Shown in pieces: positions 15,716 to 23,970 of a stretch of DNA of 64,000 bases. Source of the stretch: PFJX01 sp044227325. Its GTDB lineage: Bacteria; Pseudomonadota; Gammaproteobacteria; Burkholderiales; Thiobacillaceae. Position 1 is the first letter of the stretch. Every line of letters begins with the position of its first letter. The notes below the pieces were generated by a model. That model ran no database searches. It was not told the DNA's origin and worked only from the letters and a program-made list of their open reading frames with translations. The translations under genes and the position numbers were made by a program. The stretch lies in contig JBGAFI010000003.1 in the NCBI GenBank assembly GCA_044227325.1, positions 248,001 to 312,000 on the forward strand. Direction: 5' to 3'.

Positions 15716-18103
15716 ATGACCACCGCCGAAACCGAATACCAGCATCCCTTGATGAAGGCCTACTGGGCCCAGATCGACACCCGCTTCAAGCAGGTGGAGG
15801 ACGTGTTCGAGGACGTCATGGCCGAGGCCCTGGCGGTGCTGACCCGACCGGGCATCGACGCCTATCTGGAAGCCGGCCGCGTCATCGGCAAGTTGGGGCG
15901 CGGCGTGGAACCCATGCTCGCGTTCCTGGAGGAGTGGCCCTCCACGGCGAAGTCCATCGGCGAGGACGGCCTGCCCGCGATCATGGCCGTGATCCAGCGC
16001 ATGCAGAAATCCCCCAACGGCCGCGCCATCACCCCCTTCCTGGAAACCCTGGCGCCGGTCGCGCGCAGGCTGCCTTCCCAGGAGCAGATGGATCGCTACC
16101 TGGCCATCACCCTGGACTTCATGGAGCGCACCACCGGCTCCATCCACGGCCACCACACCACCTTCCCCAGCCCGGGCCTGCCGGATTTCTTCGCCCAGGC
16201 GCCGTTCCTGCTGTCCCAACTCACTCTCGCGGGCCTGAAGAACTGGGTCGAGTACGGCATCCTCAACTACCGCACCCACCCGGAACGGCAGAAGGACTAC
16301 TTCAGCCTGCAATCCGCCGACAGCCGCGCGGTGCTGCAACGGGAACGCCACGGCACCCTGTTCATGGACGTGGAGCGCAAGCTGGATCTGTATCTGCGCG
16401 GGCTTTGGCGGGAATCGGAGCAACTGGTGCCCTATTCCACCGCCTTCGACGAGCTCAGGAAGCCGGTGCCCTACTACGACAAACTGGGCATGCGCATCCC
16501 GGACGTGTACGACGACTTCATTCTCCCCTCCCCCCGGGGGGGAGGGGCTGGGGGAGAGGGAACGCGCCAAGACCAGGCTGCCTTGCCCGATCAGACAAGA
16601 ACCCCTCTCCCCAGCCCTCCCCCGGCGGGGGAGGGAGTGAGAATCTCCGGCCTGGACCGCTACCGGGCCACCCTGGCCCACATGGTCGGCCACCGGCGCT
16701 GGAGCGAGGCCCAGATCGCCGACAACTGGAGCCCGTTCCAGCGCATGGCGGTGGAGTTCTTCGAGGACTGCCGCGTCGAAACCCTGCTCTGCCGCGAATA
16801 TCCCGGCCTGCGCCGCATCCTCCTGGCCCTGCATCCCAAACCCGTCGAAGGCGCCTGCGACGAGGAGACCACCTCCTGCCTGCGCCACCGCATGGCCATG
16901 CTGTCCCGCGCCCTGCTGGACCCGGACCACGCATACCGGGACGCGCACCTGCTCGACTTCGTCGCGCGCTTCCATGCCCTGCTGGCCGACGGCGCGACTT
17001 CCAGCACCAAGGAGATCGCCTCGCTGGCGCTTTCCTACGTCACCCGCACCCGCCGCCAGAGCGACCAGTACGCCAAGATCCACTTCGCCGACACGGTGGT
17101 GGACTACCGGGACGACAACCGCCAGATGTGGCGATTCATCGAGGAGGGCGACGAGGAGGAGGCCTTCGACGAGAAGCGCAAGCTCGAGCCGGGCGAGGAA
17201 CTCAAGGGCCTGCCGCCGCGCCACTACCCGGAATGGGACTACAAGAGCCAGACCTACCGGCCGGACTGGGTCAGCGTCTACGAGTCCCTGCACCCCAAGG
17301 GCAACGGCGCCGATATCGACAAGCTGCTGGCGAAACACGCCGCCCTGGCGAAACGCCTGAAGCGCATCCTCGACCTGCTGAAACCCCAGGACAAGGTGCG
17401 CATCCGCTACCAGGAGGAAGGCAGCGAACTCGACCTGGACGTGGCCATCCGCTCCCTCATCGACTTCAAGGGCGGCGCCAACCCGGACCCGCGCATCAAC
17501 ATGAGCCACCGCACCGACGGCCGCGACATCGCCGTCATGCTGCTGCTGGACCTGTCCGAATCCCTCAACGAGAAAGCCGCCGGCTCCGAGCAGACCATCC
17601 TGGAACTCAGCCAGGAGGCCGTCTCCCTGCTGGCCTGGGCGGTGGAACAACTGGGCGACCCGTTCGCCATCGCCGGCTTCCACTCCAACACCCGCCACGA
17701 CGTGCGCTACCAGCACATCAAGGGCTACAGCGAACGCTGGGGCGACGAGGTGAAGGACCGCCTCGCCGCCATGCAGGCCGGCTGGTCCACCCGCATGGGC
17801 GCCGCCATGCGCCACGCCGCCCACTACCTGGAAGCGCGTCAGGCCGACAAGAAGCTCATGCTCATCCTCACCGACGGCCAGCCCTCCGACGTGGACGCCC
17901 AGGACGATCAGCTCCTCATCGAAGACACCCGCCAGGCCGTCAAGGAACTCGACCGGAGCGGCATCTTCACCTACTGCATCAGCCTGGACCCGAAAGCCGA
18001 CGAATACGTCAGCACCATCTTCGGCCGGCAATACACGGTGATCGACAACATCCAGCGCCTGCCGGAAAAGCTGCCCGAGCTTTTCCTCGCGTTGACGAAA
18101 TAG
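15716..18103 (+). CDS. cbbO: RuBisCO activase adaptor CbbO with vWA domain (form II partner)
   Basis: This 795-residue CbbO is the partner that carries the CbbQ hexamer to RuBisCO. A long alpha-helical N-terminal part is followed by a C-terminal von Willebrand factor A domain whose MIDAS motif is DLSES (D612-x-S-x-S). I chose the ATG at 15716 because earlier in-frame starts lie inside the palindromic repeat. Compared with CbbO2 there are 27 extra residues, rich in P, G and S, between DDF and SGL at about residue 270. They are encoded by a GC-rich palindromic element inserted in frame at 16520-16643. The frame stays open and the flanking sequence is well conserved, so the protein is probably functional with an extended surface loop (inference). 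Confidence 0.93.
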   Translation: MTTAETEYQHPLMKAYWAQIDTRFKQVEDVFEDVMAEALAVLTRPGIDAYLEAGRVIGKLGRGVEPMLAFLEEWPSTAKSIGEDGLPAIMAVIQRMQKSPNGRAITPFLETLAPVARRLPSQEQMDRYLAITLDFMERTTGSIHGHHTTFPSPGLPDFFAQAPFLLSQLTLAGLKNWVEYGILNYRTHPERQKDYFSLQSADSRAVLQRERHGTLFMDVERKLDLYLRGLWRESEQLVPYSTAFDELRKPVPYYDKLGMRIPDVYDDFILPSPRGGGAGGEGTRQDQAALPDQTRTPLPSPPPAGEGVRISGLDRYRATLAHMVGHRRWSEAQIADNWSPFQRMAVEFFEDCRVETLLCREYPGLRRILLALHPKPVEGACDEETTSCLRHRMAMLSRALLDPDHAYRDAHLLDFVARFHALLADGATSSTKEIASLALSYVTRTRRQSDQYAKIHFADTVVDYRDDNRQMWRFIEEGDEEEAFDEKRKLEPGEELKGLPPRHYPEWDYKSQTYRPDWVSVYESLHPKGNGADIDKLLAKHAALAKRLKRILDLLKPQDKVRIRYQEEGSELDLDVAIRSLIDFKGGANPDPRINMSHRTDGRDIAVMLLLDLSESLNEKAAGSEQTILELSQEAVSLLAWAVEQLGDPFAIAGFHSNTRHDVRYQHIKGYSERWGDEVKDRLAAMQAGWSTRMGAAMRHAAHYLEARQADKKLMLILTDGQPSDVDAQDDQLLIEDTRQAVKELDRSGIFTYCISLDPKADEYVSTIFGRQYTVIDNIQRLPEKLPELFLALTK
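16520..16643. repeat. GC-rich palindromic repeat inserted in frame in cbbO1 (family A variant)
   Basis: The left arm (about 16520-16560) and right arm (about 16602-16643) are near-perfect inverted repeats of a CTCCC...GGGAG...GGGAGAGGG type, around a spacer of about 40 bases. Translated, it gives the proline/glycine-rich stretch (LPSPRGGGAGGEG ... LPSPPPAGEG) that is absent from CbbO2. Translated repeats of this kind are familiar from GC-rich proteobacterial genomes. Confidence 0.88.
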
Positions 18104-18119
18104 GCCGCAAACCGGAGCC

Positions 18120-18182
18120 GGTTCTTGCACCGGTGGTTCTTGCGCCGATTCTTGCACCGGTTCTTGCACCGGCTCTTGCCTC
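18120..18182. repeat. 12-bp tandem repeat, about five units
   Basis: The unit GGTTCTTGCACC occurs at 18120-18131 and again, with small changes, at 18135-18146, 18147-18158, 18159-18170 and 18171-18182; a 3-base GGT insert follows the first unit. It fills the space between the convergent cbbO1 and M23 peptidase genes. A related GGTTCTGGYGCR unit occurs at 25247-25282. Confidence 0.85.
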
Positions 18183-18193
18183 GGCGCGAAAGC

Positions 18194-18712
18194 TCACGGC
18201 AGCAAGCTCCCCGGATCGCGATAGAACATCCGTTTCCAGCCTTGCGGCGCCCAGCGCATGTCCCACGGACGCGGCACCAGGGTGACGATGGCGTAGTGCA
18301 GATGGGGCGGCTTGCCCGCCGCGTTGCCGGTGCTGCCCACCTCGCCGATGGGTTCGCCCGGCACCACCCAGGCGCCGGGCCGGGTCTGCATGCGGTCCAG
18401 GTGGGCGTAGTAGTGCAGCCAGCCGCGCGGCGTCAGCACCAGGATGACCTTGCCGCCCTGGCCGATCTCGCCCCGGTAGACCACCAGGCCCGCCTGGGCC
18501 GCCATCACCGTTTCGCCCCGGGCGGCGAAGATGTCCACGCCCTTGTGCACGCCGGAGGCGCCCCAGTTGGCATGCCAGAAGCTGGCGGGGTTCCAGTCCC
18601 GGTGCGTGGCGCCCAGCACCGGCTGGGTCACCGGCCCGGCGGGCCAGAGGGCTTCGGCGGCCGCGGCCAGGGCGAGGACGGCGCAAAACACGGCGGGTTT
18701 GCTCAGGCGCAT
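18194..18712 (-). CDS. Secreted M23-family (LytM) peptidase
   Basis: This 172-residue protein has a signal peptide or anchor (residues 4-27) and a LytM/M23 zinc peptidase domain. The first motif is H56-KGV-D60 and the final one is H137-L-H139, with HYYAH between, so all expected zinc and catalytic residues are present. M23 enzymes cut peptide cross-links in peptidoglycan. The start at 18712 overlaps the exosortase gene by 10 bases, and the exosortase overlaps the VIT/vWA gene. All three genes therefore form one coupled unit whose first gene is the sorting substrate. A role in opening the wall for the sorted protein is an inference from position. Confidence 0.85.
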   Translation of the reverse strand: MRLSKPAVFCAVLALAAAAEALWPAGPVTQPVLGATHRDWNPASFWHANWGASGVHKGVDIFAARGETVMAAQAGLVVYRGEIGQGGKVILVLTPRGWLHYYAHLDRMQTRPGAWVVPGEPIGEVGSTGNAAGKPPHLHYAIVTLVPRPWDMRWAPQGWKRMFYRDPGSLLP

Positions 18713-19401
18713 GACTTCTCTCCCGCCGGTTCGCGCCGAGCAAGCCGGAGCGCGCCCCAGGACAACGCCAGCGCCACGGGCACGCCGGCGGTCCACAGCA
18801 CATGGCGCGGGTCCAGGGGGCCGAGGTCCAGCAGCCAGGCGCGCAGGGCGGGAAGCGCCAGGTTGACGCCCAGGTACAAGGCGGCGGCGAGGATCAGGGC
18901 GGAGAATTGCCGGCGTGGCCGGGCGAGCTGCGCCCAGAGGCACAGGAAGTACACCAGGATGCCCAGCAGGCGGTGGCTGTCCGCGGCGGACAGGCCGAAC
19001 CGCAGCGAGAGCGCATCCTGGCCGTGGATCGCCAGCAGGATGCGCAGGGCGTTCGCGGCCAGGGTGGTGAGCCAGGCCGCCAGGAAGGCGATCAGCGCCG
19101 TGCGCAACGGGGCGGGCCGCGTTTGCCAGCGCCACAGGTAGCCCAGCCAGGAAGCCAACAAGAAGTTGCCCCCCGCGCAGGCCTTCACCACGAGCACGCG
19201 GTGTCCGGCGTCCAGCCACCCGCCGTCGGGCAGGGGCTGGAATGACAGGCCGCCCACCCTCTCCAGCACGGCGACCAGCGGGCCCAGCATCCACGCCAAC
19301 TGATCCGTGGTCGCCACGGCGTAGGCCTGTTTCAGGGCGAGCGCCGCCAGCAGCGCCGCGGCCCAGTGCCAGGGCCGCAGGCCGGATTCAGCGGCGCCCA
19401 T
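18703..19401 (-). CDS. Exosortase family protein (XrtK-like)
   Basis: This 232-residue polytopic membrane protein has about seven hydrophobic segments and the exosortase/archaeosortase catalytic triad: C75 in KACAGGNF, R120 in ANALR and H143 in DSHRLLG. Exosortases are thought to cleave PEP-CTERM-like C-terminal signals and transfer the protein to another envelope component. It most resembles the short, stand-alone exosortase K type; no EPS genes, which accompany EpsH-type exosortases, are nearby. It overlaps the VIT/vWA gene by 14 bases, and that gene's product ends in a PEP motif, a hydrophobic stretch and a basic tail. This makes a one-enzyme, one-substrate pair likely. Exact subfamily assignment needs a profile search. 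Confidence 0.82.
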   Translation of the reverse strand: MGAAESGLRPWHWAAALLAALALKQAYAVATTDQLAWMLGPLVAVLERVGGLSFQPLPDGGWLDAGHRVLVVKACAGGNFLLASWLGYLWRWQTRPAPLRTALIAFLAAWLTTLAANALRILLAIHGQDALSLRFGLSAADSHRLLGILVYFLCLWAQLARPRRQFSALILAAALYLGVNLALPALRAWLLDLGPLDPRHVLWTAGVPVALALSWGALRLARREPAGEKSCA

Positions 19402-21376
19402 GGCCCAGCCTCCGCATGGCGTGGAGCGCCAGCATGGCCAGGCCCAGCCAATACAGCTCGGGTTCCGGCATGGGACGGGCGGCCAGCGCCAGTTGGGACA
19501 CCCCCTGGGGCAAGGGCAGCGGCTGCGTCACGTCCTGCGCGCCGCCGGCCGGGTTGGCCACCACCTCGTCCACCGCGACGAAGGCGGTATAGGGGGTCAG
19601 CAGGGCGTAGCGCAGGCCCAGGTCGACGATCTCGCTCCGCTTGGCCGCCACGCCTGCGCCGGTGTTGTCGGCCAGGCGCATCAAGCGGTGCCGGGCCCAT
19701 AGGACGGGCAGCAACGCCGCGTCGTCGCTGGATTCCGCCGCGGCCAGGGGCATGCTGGCCCGGTACTCGCCCCGGGCGGCTTGGCCGCTCAACTCCAGGC
19801 TGGCGTTGCCGCCCCGGCCGCGGAACTTGCCGAACACCACGATGGGCCGTTCCGCCAGCATCACCGGGATTTCCCGGGGCTCCATGTCGTAGAGCTCCAC
19901 ATCCTTGCCCTGGAGCGCGATCTCGCTCAGCAGGGGCGCGTCCACGTACTGGCGGAAGCGGGCGCCCACCTGCTCGGTTTCGCCGGCGTCGGTGACCACG
20001 AAGGGCGCGCCGGCCCCGGCATGGGCCATGGACTCGATCAGGTGGCGGTTCACCGAACCGCCGATGCCGAAGGCGAACAGGTTGGTGTCGTTCAGGTTCT
20101 CCCGGATCAGGTCGTAGGCCTCCCGCTCGGCGCTGATGAAGCCGTCGGTCACCACCACCACGCTGCGCGCCAGGCGCGCCGCGCGGGGCATGGCGAAGGC
20201 GGCTCGCAGGGCGGGCAGCAGTTCCGTGCCGCCGCCGCCATCGTAGGAACGCATCATGGCCATGGCCCGCTGGATGTTGGCCGGCGTGGCCGGCAAGGGC
20301 TCGTGGGAAAGGACGCTGGAGCCGCCGGCAAAGAACAGGATGTTGAAGCTCTCCTCCGGACGCAGGCCGGCAAGCAGCTTCTCCATCAGGCCGCGCGCGG
20401 TCTCCAGGGGAAAGCCGTGCATGGAGCCGGACACGTCCACCACGAACAGGAACTCCCGGCGCAGCACCTGGGCCGGCGCCACCCGCTGGGGCGGCTGGGC
20501 CATCATCAGGAAGTAGTCCTCGCCATCCTGCCGGTAGGTCATCAACCCGGACAGGATGCGGTCGCCCTGGAGCCGGAAGCGCAGCACGAAGTCCCGGTTG
20601 CCCGCCTGGGTCTCGGACGGGTCCAGGGTCATCCGGGCGGATTTGTCGTCATCCCACCGGGTCTGGACCTTGTGCTGCACGGAACGCAGATCCCGGACGG
20701 GCACCGGGCTGGCCAGGCTCACCTGGATGCCGGTCCGCACGGCGGCGGGGTTGCCACCCTCGTCATCGTCGGCGGCAAAGGGGTTGGCGATCCACTTGGC
20801 GTCCTTCTTGGCCCGGATCGGATCGCCCCCGTAGCGGGGGCCCACCACCGTGGGATACACCAGCTCGTACACCCCCTGCTCCGGCACCAGCAGCTCGCTG
20901 TAGGTGAGGACCAGCTCGATGTCGTCCCCGGGCATGATGTTGGCCACGTCCATGGTGAACACGTTGGGCCGCTGCTGCTCCAACAACGCAGCCCGCTTGC
21001 CCTCCTGCCTGGCCGCCGCGAAGATTTGCGCGGCCTCCTCCTTCTCCTTGATCTGCGCCCGCACCAACCGCTCGCCGATCTTCATGGTCAGCCCCTGGAC
21101 CGCCGCCCGGGTGGAGCCGGGAAACACATAGCGCGCGTTGATGGCCCGCTGGCCCGCGTTGCGGTAATGCTGGGTGACGGTGACCCGGGCGATGGGCCCG
21201 TCGATGCGGATGTCCGCCGTGCTGGACTTGAGCGGCAACCGGTCCAGGGCCGGATCGCCGTCCGGAATCCACAGGCGGGGCGCCAGGCTGTGTTCGGCAC
21301 CCTGGTCTTCCTCGGCGAAGGCCGGCGCGGTCATTAGGGATAACAGGGTAAACAGCAGCAGCAGGATGCGGGGCAT
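19388..21376 (-). CDS. VIT and vWA domain protein with PEP-CTERM-like tail (putative exosortase substrate)
   Basis: This 662-residue secreted protein has a signal peptide (1-21, ending APAFA), a VIT domain at about 35-165 (SSTADIRIDGPIARVTVTQHY, then YVFPG) and a vWA domain from about 305 with a complete MIDAS (D314-V-S316-G-S318). The C-terminus of about 28 residues reads PMPEPE, then the hydrophobic LYWLGLAMLALHAM, then RRLGHGRR, which is the tripartite layout of a sorting signal. VIT/vWA proteins are known targets of dedicated sortases in marine proteobacteria; here an exosortase takes that place. The function of the displayed protein is unknown; metal-dependent adhesion is typical of vWA domains. 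The start is followed by a good signal sequence, and a CreB-tag-like operator lies 49-75 bases upstream. Confidence 0.88.
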   Translation of the reverse strand: MPRILLLLFTLLSLMTAPAFAEEDQGAEHSLAPRLWIPDGDPALDRLPLKSSTADIRIDGPIARVTVTQHYRNAGQRAINARYVFPGSTRAAVQGLTMKIGERLVRAQIKEKEEAAQIFAAARQEGKRAALLEQQRPNVFTMDVANIMPGDDIELVLTYSELLVPEQGVYELVYPTVVGPRYGGDPIRAKKDAKWIANPFAADDDEGGNPAAVRTGIQVSLASPVPVRDLRSVQHKVQTRWDDDKSARMTLDPSETQAGNRDFVLRFRLQGDRILSGLMTYRQDGEDYFLMMAQPPQRVAPAQVLRREFLFVVDVSGSMHGFPLETARGLMEKLLAGLRPEESFNILFFAGGSSVLSHEPLPATPANIQRAMAMMRSYDGGGGTELLPALRAAFAMPRAARLARSVVVVTDGFISAEREAYDLIRENLNDTNLFAFGIGGSVNRHLIESMAHAGAGAPFVVTDAGETEQVGARFRQYVDAPLLSEIALQGKDVELYDMEPREIPVMLAERPIVVFGKFRGRGGNASLELSGQAARGEYRASMPLAAAESSDDAALLPVLWARHRLMRLADNTGAGVAAKRSEIVDLGLRYALLTPYTAFVAVDEVVANPAGGAQDVTQPLPLPQGVSQLALAARPMPEPELYWLGLAMLALHAMRRLGHGRR

Positions 21377-21424
21377 GGCGGGTCCTCGGGTTGGTTGCGG
21401 GCAGGACCAGCGTAGGGCGCGGGT

Positions 21425-21451
21425 GTGGGGGATTTATGGGCCGGGTGTGAA
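21425..21451 (-). promoter_or_regulatory. Putative CreB operator upstream of the VIT/vWA-exosortase unit
   Basis: Read on the minus strand, the sequence is TTCAC-N6-CCCAT-N6-CCCAC, three half-sites with an 11-base period. The known E. coli CreB tag is TTCAC-N6-TTCAC. The same architecture occurs at 26645-26671 before creD. Its near edge is 49 bases from the start codon. Confidence 0.6.
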
Positions 21452-21555
21452 GTGTTGATGGGGATTGGGGGCGCGCGGCGAAGAGCGGCCATCGATGGAC
21501 GGACGTTCGGCGAGGGTGGGGAAGGATGGAAATCGGCCGAAGCGAACGGCCTGGC

Positions 21556-21601
21556 GGGCAGCCAAGCAGGCAGCCAAGCGGGCAGCCAAGCGGGCAGCCT
21601 G
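21556..21601. repeat. 12-bp tandem repeat in the VIT/exbB divergent spacer
   Basis: The unit GGGCAGCCAAGC is repeated almost four times (21556-21567, 21568-21579, 21580-21591, then a partial copy). It lies in the 459-base gap (21377-21835) between the divergent VIT/vWA and exbB-like genes. Apart from the operator at 21425-21451 and this repeat, I see no gene or RNA in that gap. Confidence 0.85.
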
Positions 21602-21835
21602 ATGGGCCATGCCGAGGCGGGCTTCCGGTTCGCCGCCGGCGCCCTGTTCCCACCGGGCCCCGGTCTGGTGGCTGGAGTGGAGACCCACCCGCGCCCCAAT
21701 CCGGCCTCCGGGGCGCCGGTGCGAATGATCCGATCCGCTGGTGCGTTCGACCCTTGGGCAGCCGCCGCGAGGCCGCTACCCTACCCGTTCGAACGGGAGC
21801 ACCATCCCCGCCACCGCTCACGAAGGAGTCGTTCG

Positions 21836-22492
21836 ATGCAAGATCTGGAAAACGCCATCGAGGTGCTCAAGCACGGCGGCGCCGTCATCTATCCGCTGCT
21901 GGCCCTGGCCCTGGCCGCCCTGGTGGTCATGCTGGACAAGATCCTCGTCTACCGCCGCCACGCCCGCTTGCCCGAATCCCTGCGCGAGCTGGTGGAAACC
22001 TACGGCTTCGACTGGGCGGAACTGGATCGCCGCCTGGCCGACCTGGGTCCGCGCAACTATTTCGGCCGCTTCTTCAGGGTCATCATGGACAACCGCGCCA
22101 AACCCGCCTGGTGGGTGGAGTCGCGGGCGGGGGACGAGGCCCAGCAGATCGAGAAATCCCTGGGCCGGGGCATGTGGATCCTGGACACGGTGGTCACCGC
22201 GGCGCCCCTTCTGGGCCTCCTGGGCACGATCTTCGGCATGATGCAGTCCTTCAAGCTCATGGGCCCCGATGCCCTGGTCAACCCCAGTGGCGTGACCGCA
22301 GGCGTGGCGGAGGCCCTCATCGCCACGGCGGTGGGCCTGCTCATCGCCCTGGTGGCCCTGTTCGGCTTCAACTACCTGACCCGCCTGCAGGCCCGGATGC
22401 TGGATGAAATGGAGCGCCTGGGCACCCGGCTGGTGGACCATATCCGTCTGGACGCCCAGGAAGCCGCGGCCGGCCGCGAGGCGGCGCCATGA
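21836..22492 (+). CDS. exbB: ExbB/TolQ/MotA-family proton channel protein
   Basis: This 218-residue inner membrane protein has three hydrophobic segments at about 16-36, 115-140 and 155-180, and the family signature GLLGTIFGMMQSFKLMG followed by VAEALIATAVGLLIAL. With ExbD it forms a proton-driven motor that energises a TonB-type protein. AAGGAG lies 8 bases before the chosen ATG; upstream in-frame sequence is low-complexity and non-coding in character. It overlaps exbD by 4 bases and is divergent from the VIT/vWA gene. No TonB-dependent receptor is in the window, so the energised outer-membrane partner is unknown. Confidence 0.88.
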   Translation: MQDLENAIEVLKHGGAVIYPLLALALAALVVMLDKILVYRRHARLPESLRELVETYGFDWAELDRRLADLGPRNYFGRFFRVIMDNRAKPAWWVESRAGDEAQQIEKSLGRGMWILDTVVTAAPLLGLLGTIFGMMQSFKLMGPDALVNPSGVTAGVAEALIATAVGLLIALVALFGFNYLTRLQARMLDEMERLGTRLVDHIRLDAQEAAAGREAAP

Positions 22493-22893
22493 AGCTGCGG
22501 CGAAGCCGCCAGTCCAAGCGGGGGCGCATCGAGATCATCCCCATGATCGACGTGATGTTCTTTCTGCTGGCCACCTTCATGCTGGCGTCCATGTCGATGC
22601 AGCAACTGAGCGCCGTCAAGGTCGACCTGCCCAAGGGCGCGGCGGCGCCGATGGACAAGCCACCGCCGGTGACCCTGACGGTGACCCCGGACGGCCAGCT
22701 CTTCCTGGACAAGACCCCGGTCACCCTGGACAGCCTGGCCCCCACCCTGAAGACCCTGCTGAACCCCGCCGACCCCCGGGTCATCGTCGCCGCCGACCAT
22801 GCGTCCACCAATGGCGTCCTGGTCCAGGCCATGCTCAAGGCGCGGGAGGCGGGCGCGCGGCACTTCCTGATCGCCGTCCAAGGTGGCCATTGA
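22489..22893 (+). CDS. exbD: ExbD/TolR-family protein
   Basis: This 134-residue protein has one N-terminal membrane segment (about 17-36) preceded by a basic stretch (KLRRSRQSKRGR). The conserved acidic residue of the family, D21, sits within IIPMIDVMFFLL, and a periplasmic ExbD domain follows (VTLTVTPDGQLFLDKTPV). The membrane aspartate is the proton-relay residue known in ExbD and TolR. The gene begins in an ATGA overlap with exbB and ends in an 11-base overlap with the tonB-like gene, so the three proteins are made together. Confidence 0.9.
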   Translation: MKLRRSRQSKRGRIEIIPMIDVMFFLLATFMLASMSMQQLSAVKVDLPKGAAAPMDKPPPVTLTVTPDGQLFLDKTPVTLDSLAPTLKTLLNPADPRVIVAADHASTNGVLVQAMLKAREAGARHFLIAVQGGH

Positions 22894-23737
22894 GGTGACC
22901 GCGGCGGCGGGCTACGACTGGCGCCTGGACAGCCCCTGGCGGCGCCTGCCCCTCACGCTGCCCGGAGCGGTGCTGGTGGGATTGCTGGGCCTGTGGATCG
23001 GGGCGGGGCTCATGCCCGGCAAGGCGCCGCCGTCACCGAAACCCCTCTCCCTCGACGCCCAGTTGATCGAGCTGCCGCCCCTGCCGGAACCCGCCAAGGC
23101 GCCCGCGCGGGAACCGCCACCACCCCGGGAAGAACCCCGGCCCGGTCCCGCCCCCGAGGCTCCGGCGGTGAAGACGCCCGCCTTCCTGGCGGCGCCGCCC
23201 GCGCCCTCCGCCGAGGAGTGGCAGGCGGCTTCCAGCTACACCCTCAAGAACAGCAAGCGTTACCGCAATGCCTGGGGGCAGCAGGTGCGCAGCATGATGG
23301 GCACCGCCGTGGAAGGCCCGGACCAGGGCCAGGTGCGCTTCCGCATCACCATCAACCCGGACGGCAGCCTCGCCCAGGCGGAAGAGCTGTGGTCCACGTC
23401 GGCGAAGGCCTCGGCACTGGCCAGGCAGGCGATCCAGGCCATGCCCGCGCTGCCGCCCACTCCCACCGGCAAGCCACTCGTGTTCGAGAAGACCCTCTCC
23501 TTCCTGCCCTACGAGACCGGTTGGCCGCCGTCCTACAAATACGACTGCCTGCCGGATCCTCCCCAGTTCAAGAACCCCTTCGCCTGGAATGGCACCGGCC
23601 CGCAGCCATCCACCCCGCCGGCAGCGGAACGGGAAGAACGCGACCCTGACTGCCATCCCAGCGAGGTCGAGGCCACTTTCGAGGAAGAAGACACTGAACT
23701 GAAGCGCCAGATGGAACGCAATCGCTGGGGCTGGTAA
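22883..23737 (+). CDS. tonB: TonB-like energy transducer
   Basis: This 284-residue protein starts at a GTG inside exbD. It has a single N-terminal membrane anchor (about 23-45), a proline-rich periplasmic linker (LPEPAKAPAREPPPPREEPRPGP) and a TonB C-terminal-like domain (VRFRITINPDGSLAQAEEL ... ALARQAIQAMPALP). About 70 further charged residues (ending RQMERNRWGW) follow the usual TonB end, which is unusual. TonB proteins span the periplasm and drive outer-membrane transporters. Here the trio is embedded in an envelope module with an exosortase, an M23 peptidase and CreBCD, so a non-nutrient role at the wall or outer membrane is possible (inference). Confidence 0.82.
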   Translation: MAIEVTAAAGYDWRLDSPWRRLPLTLPGAVLVGLLGLWIGAGLMPGKAPPSPKPLSLDAQLIELPPLPEPAKAPAREPPPPREEPRPGPAPEAPAVKTPAFLAAPPAPSAEEWQAASSYTLKNSKRYRNAWGQQVRSMMGTAVEGPDQGQVRFRITINPDGSLAQAEELWSTSAKASALARQAIQAMPALPPTPTGKPLVFEKTLSFLPYETGWPPSYKYDCLPDPPQFKNPFAWNGTGPQPSTPPAAEREERDPDCHPSEVEATFEEEDTELKRQMERNRWGW

Positions 23738-23970
23738 GCGCGTTGCGGGTTCGTTCCCAATTCGGGTTGGGCGATGCGGTTCGTCACATCCCGGATCGGG
23801 CTGGGGCCTTGACGCTTAATGCCATCTGGAACGGCTGCTCGCGGCTTCGGCCGACTCTCTGCCGTTGGTGGTCGCCAGACGGCCGTCTGCTGAACGGCTC
23901 CCTTCTTCCCGCGCCCCTTCGCCCACCGGGCAACCCGGTGCACGCCGCGCGAGTGGCGTGGCGCCCTCCA

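Noticed and set aside
18120..18182. Possible CRISPR array
   Set aside because: The units are 12 bases, adjacent and without unique spacers, so this is a simple tandem repeat; no cas genes are in the window.
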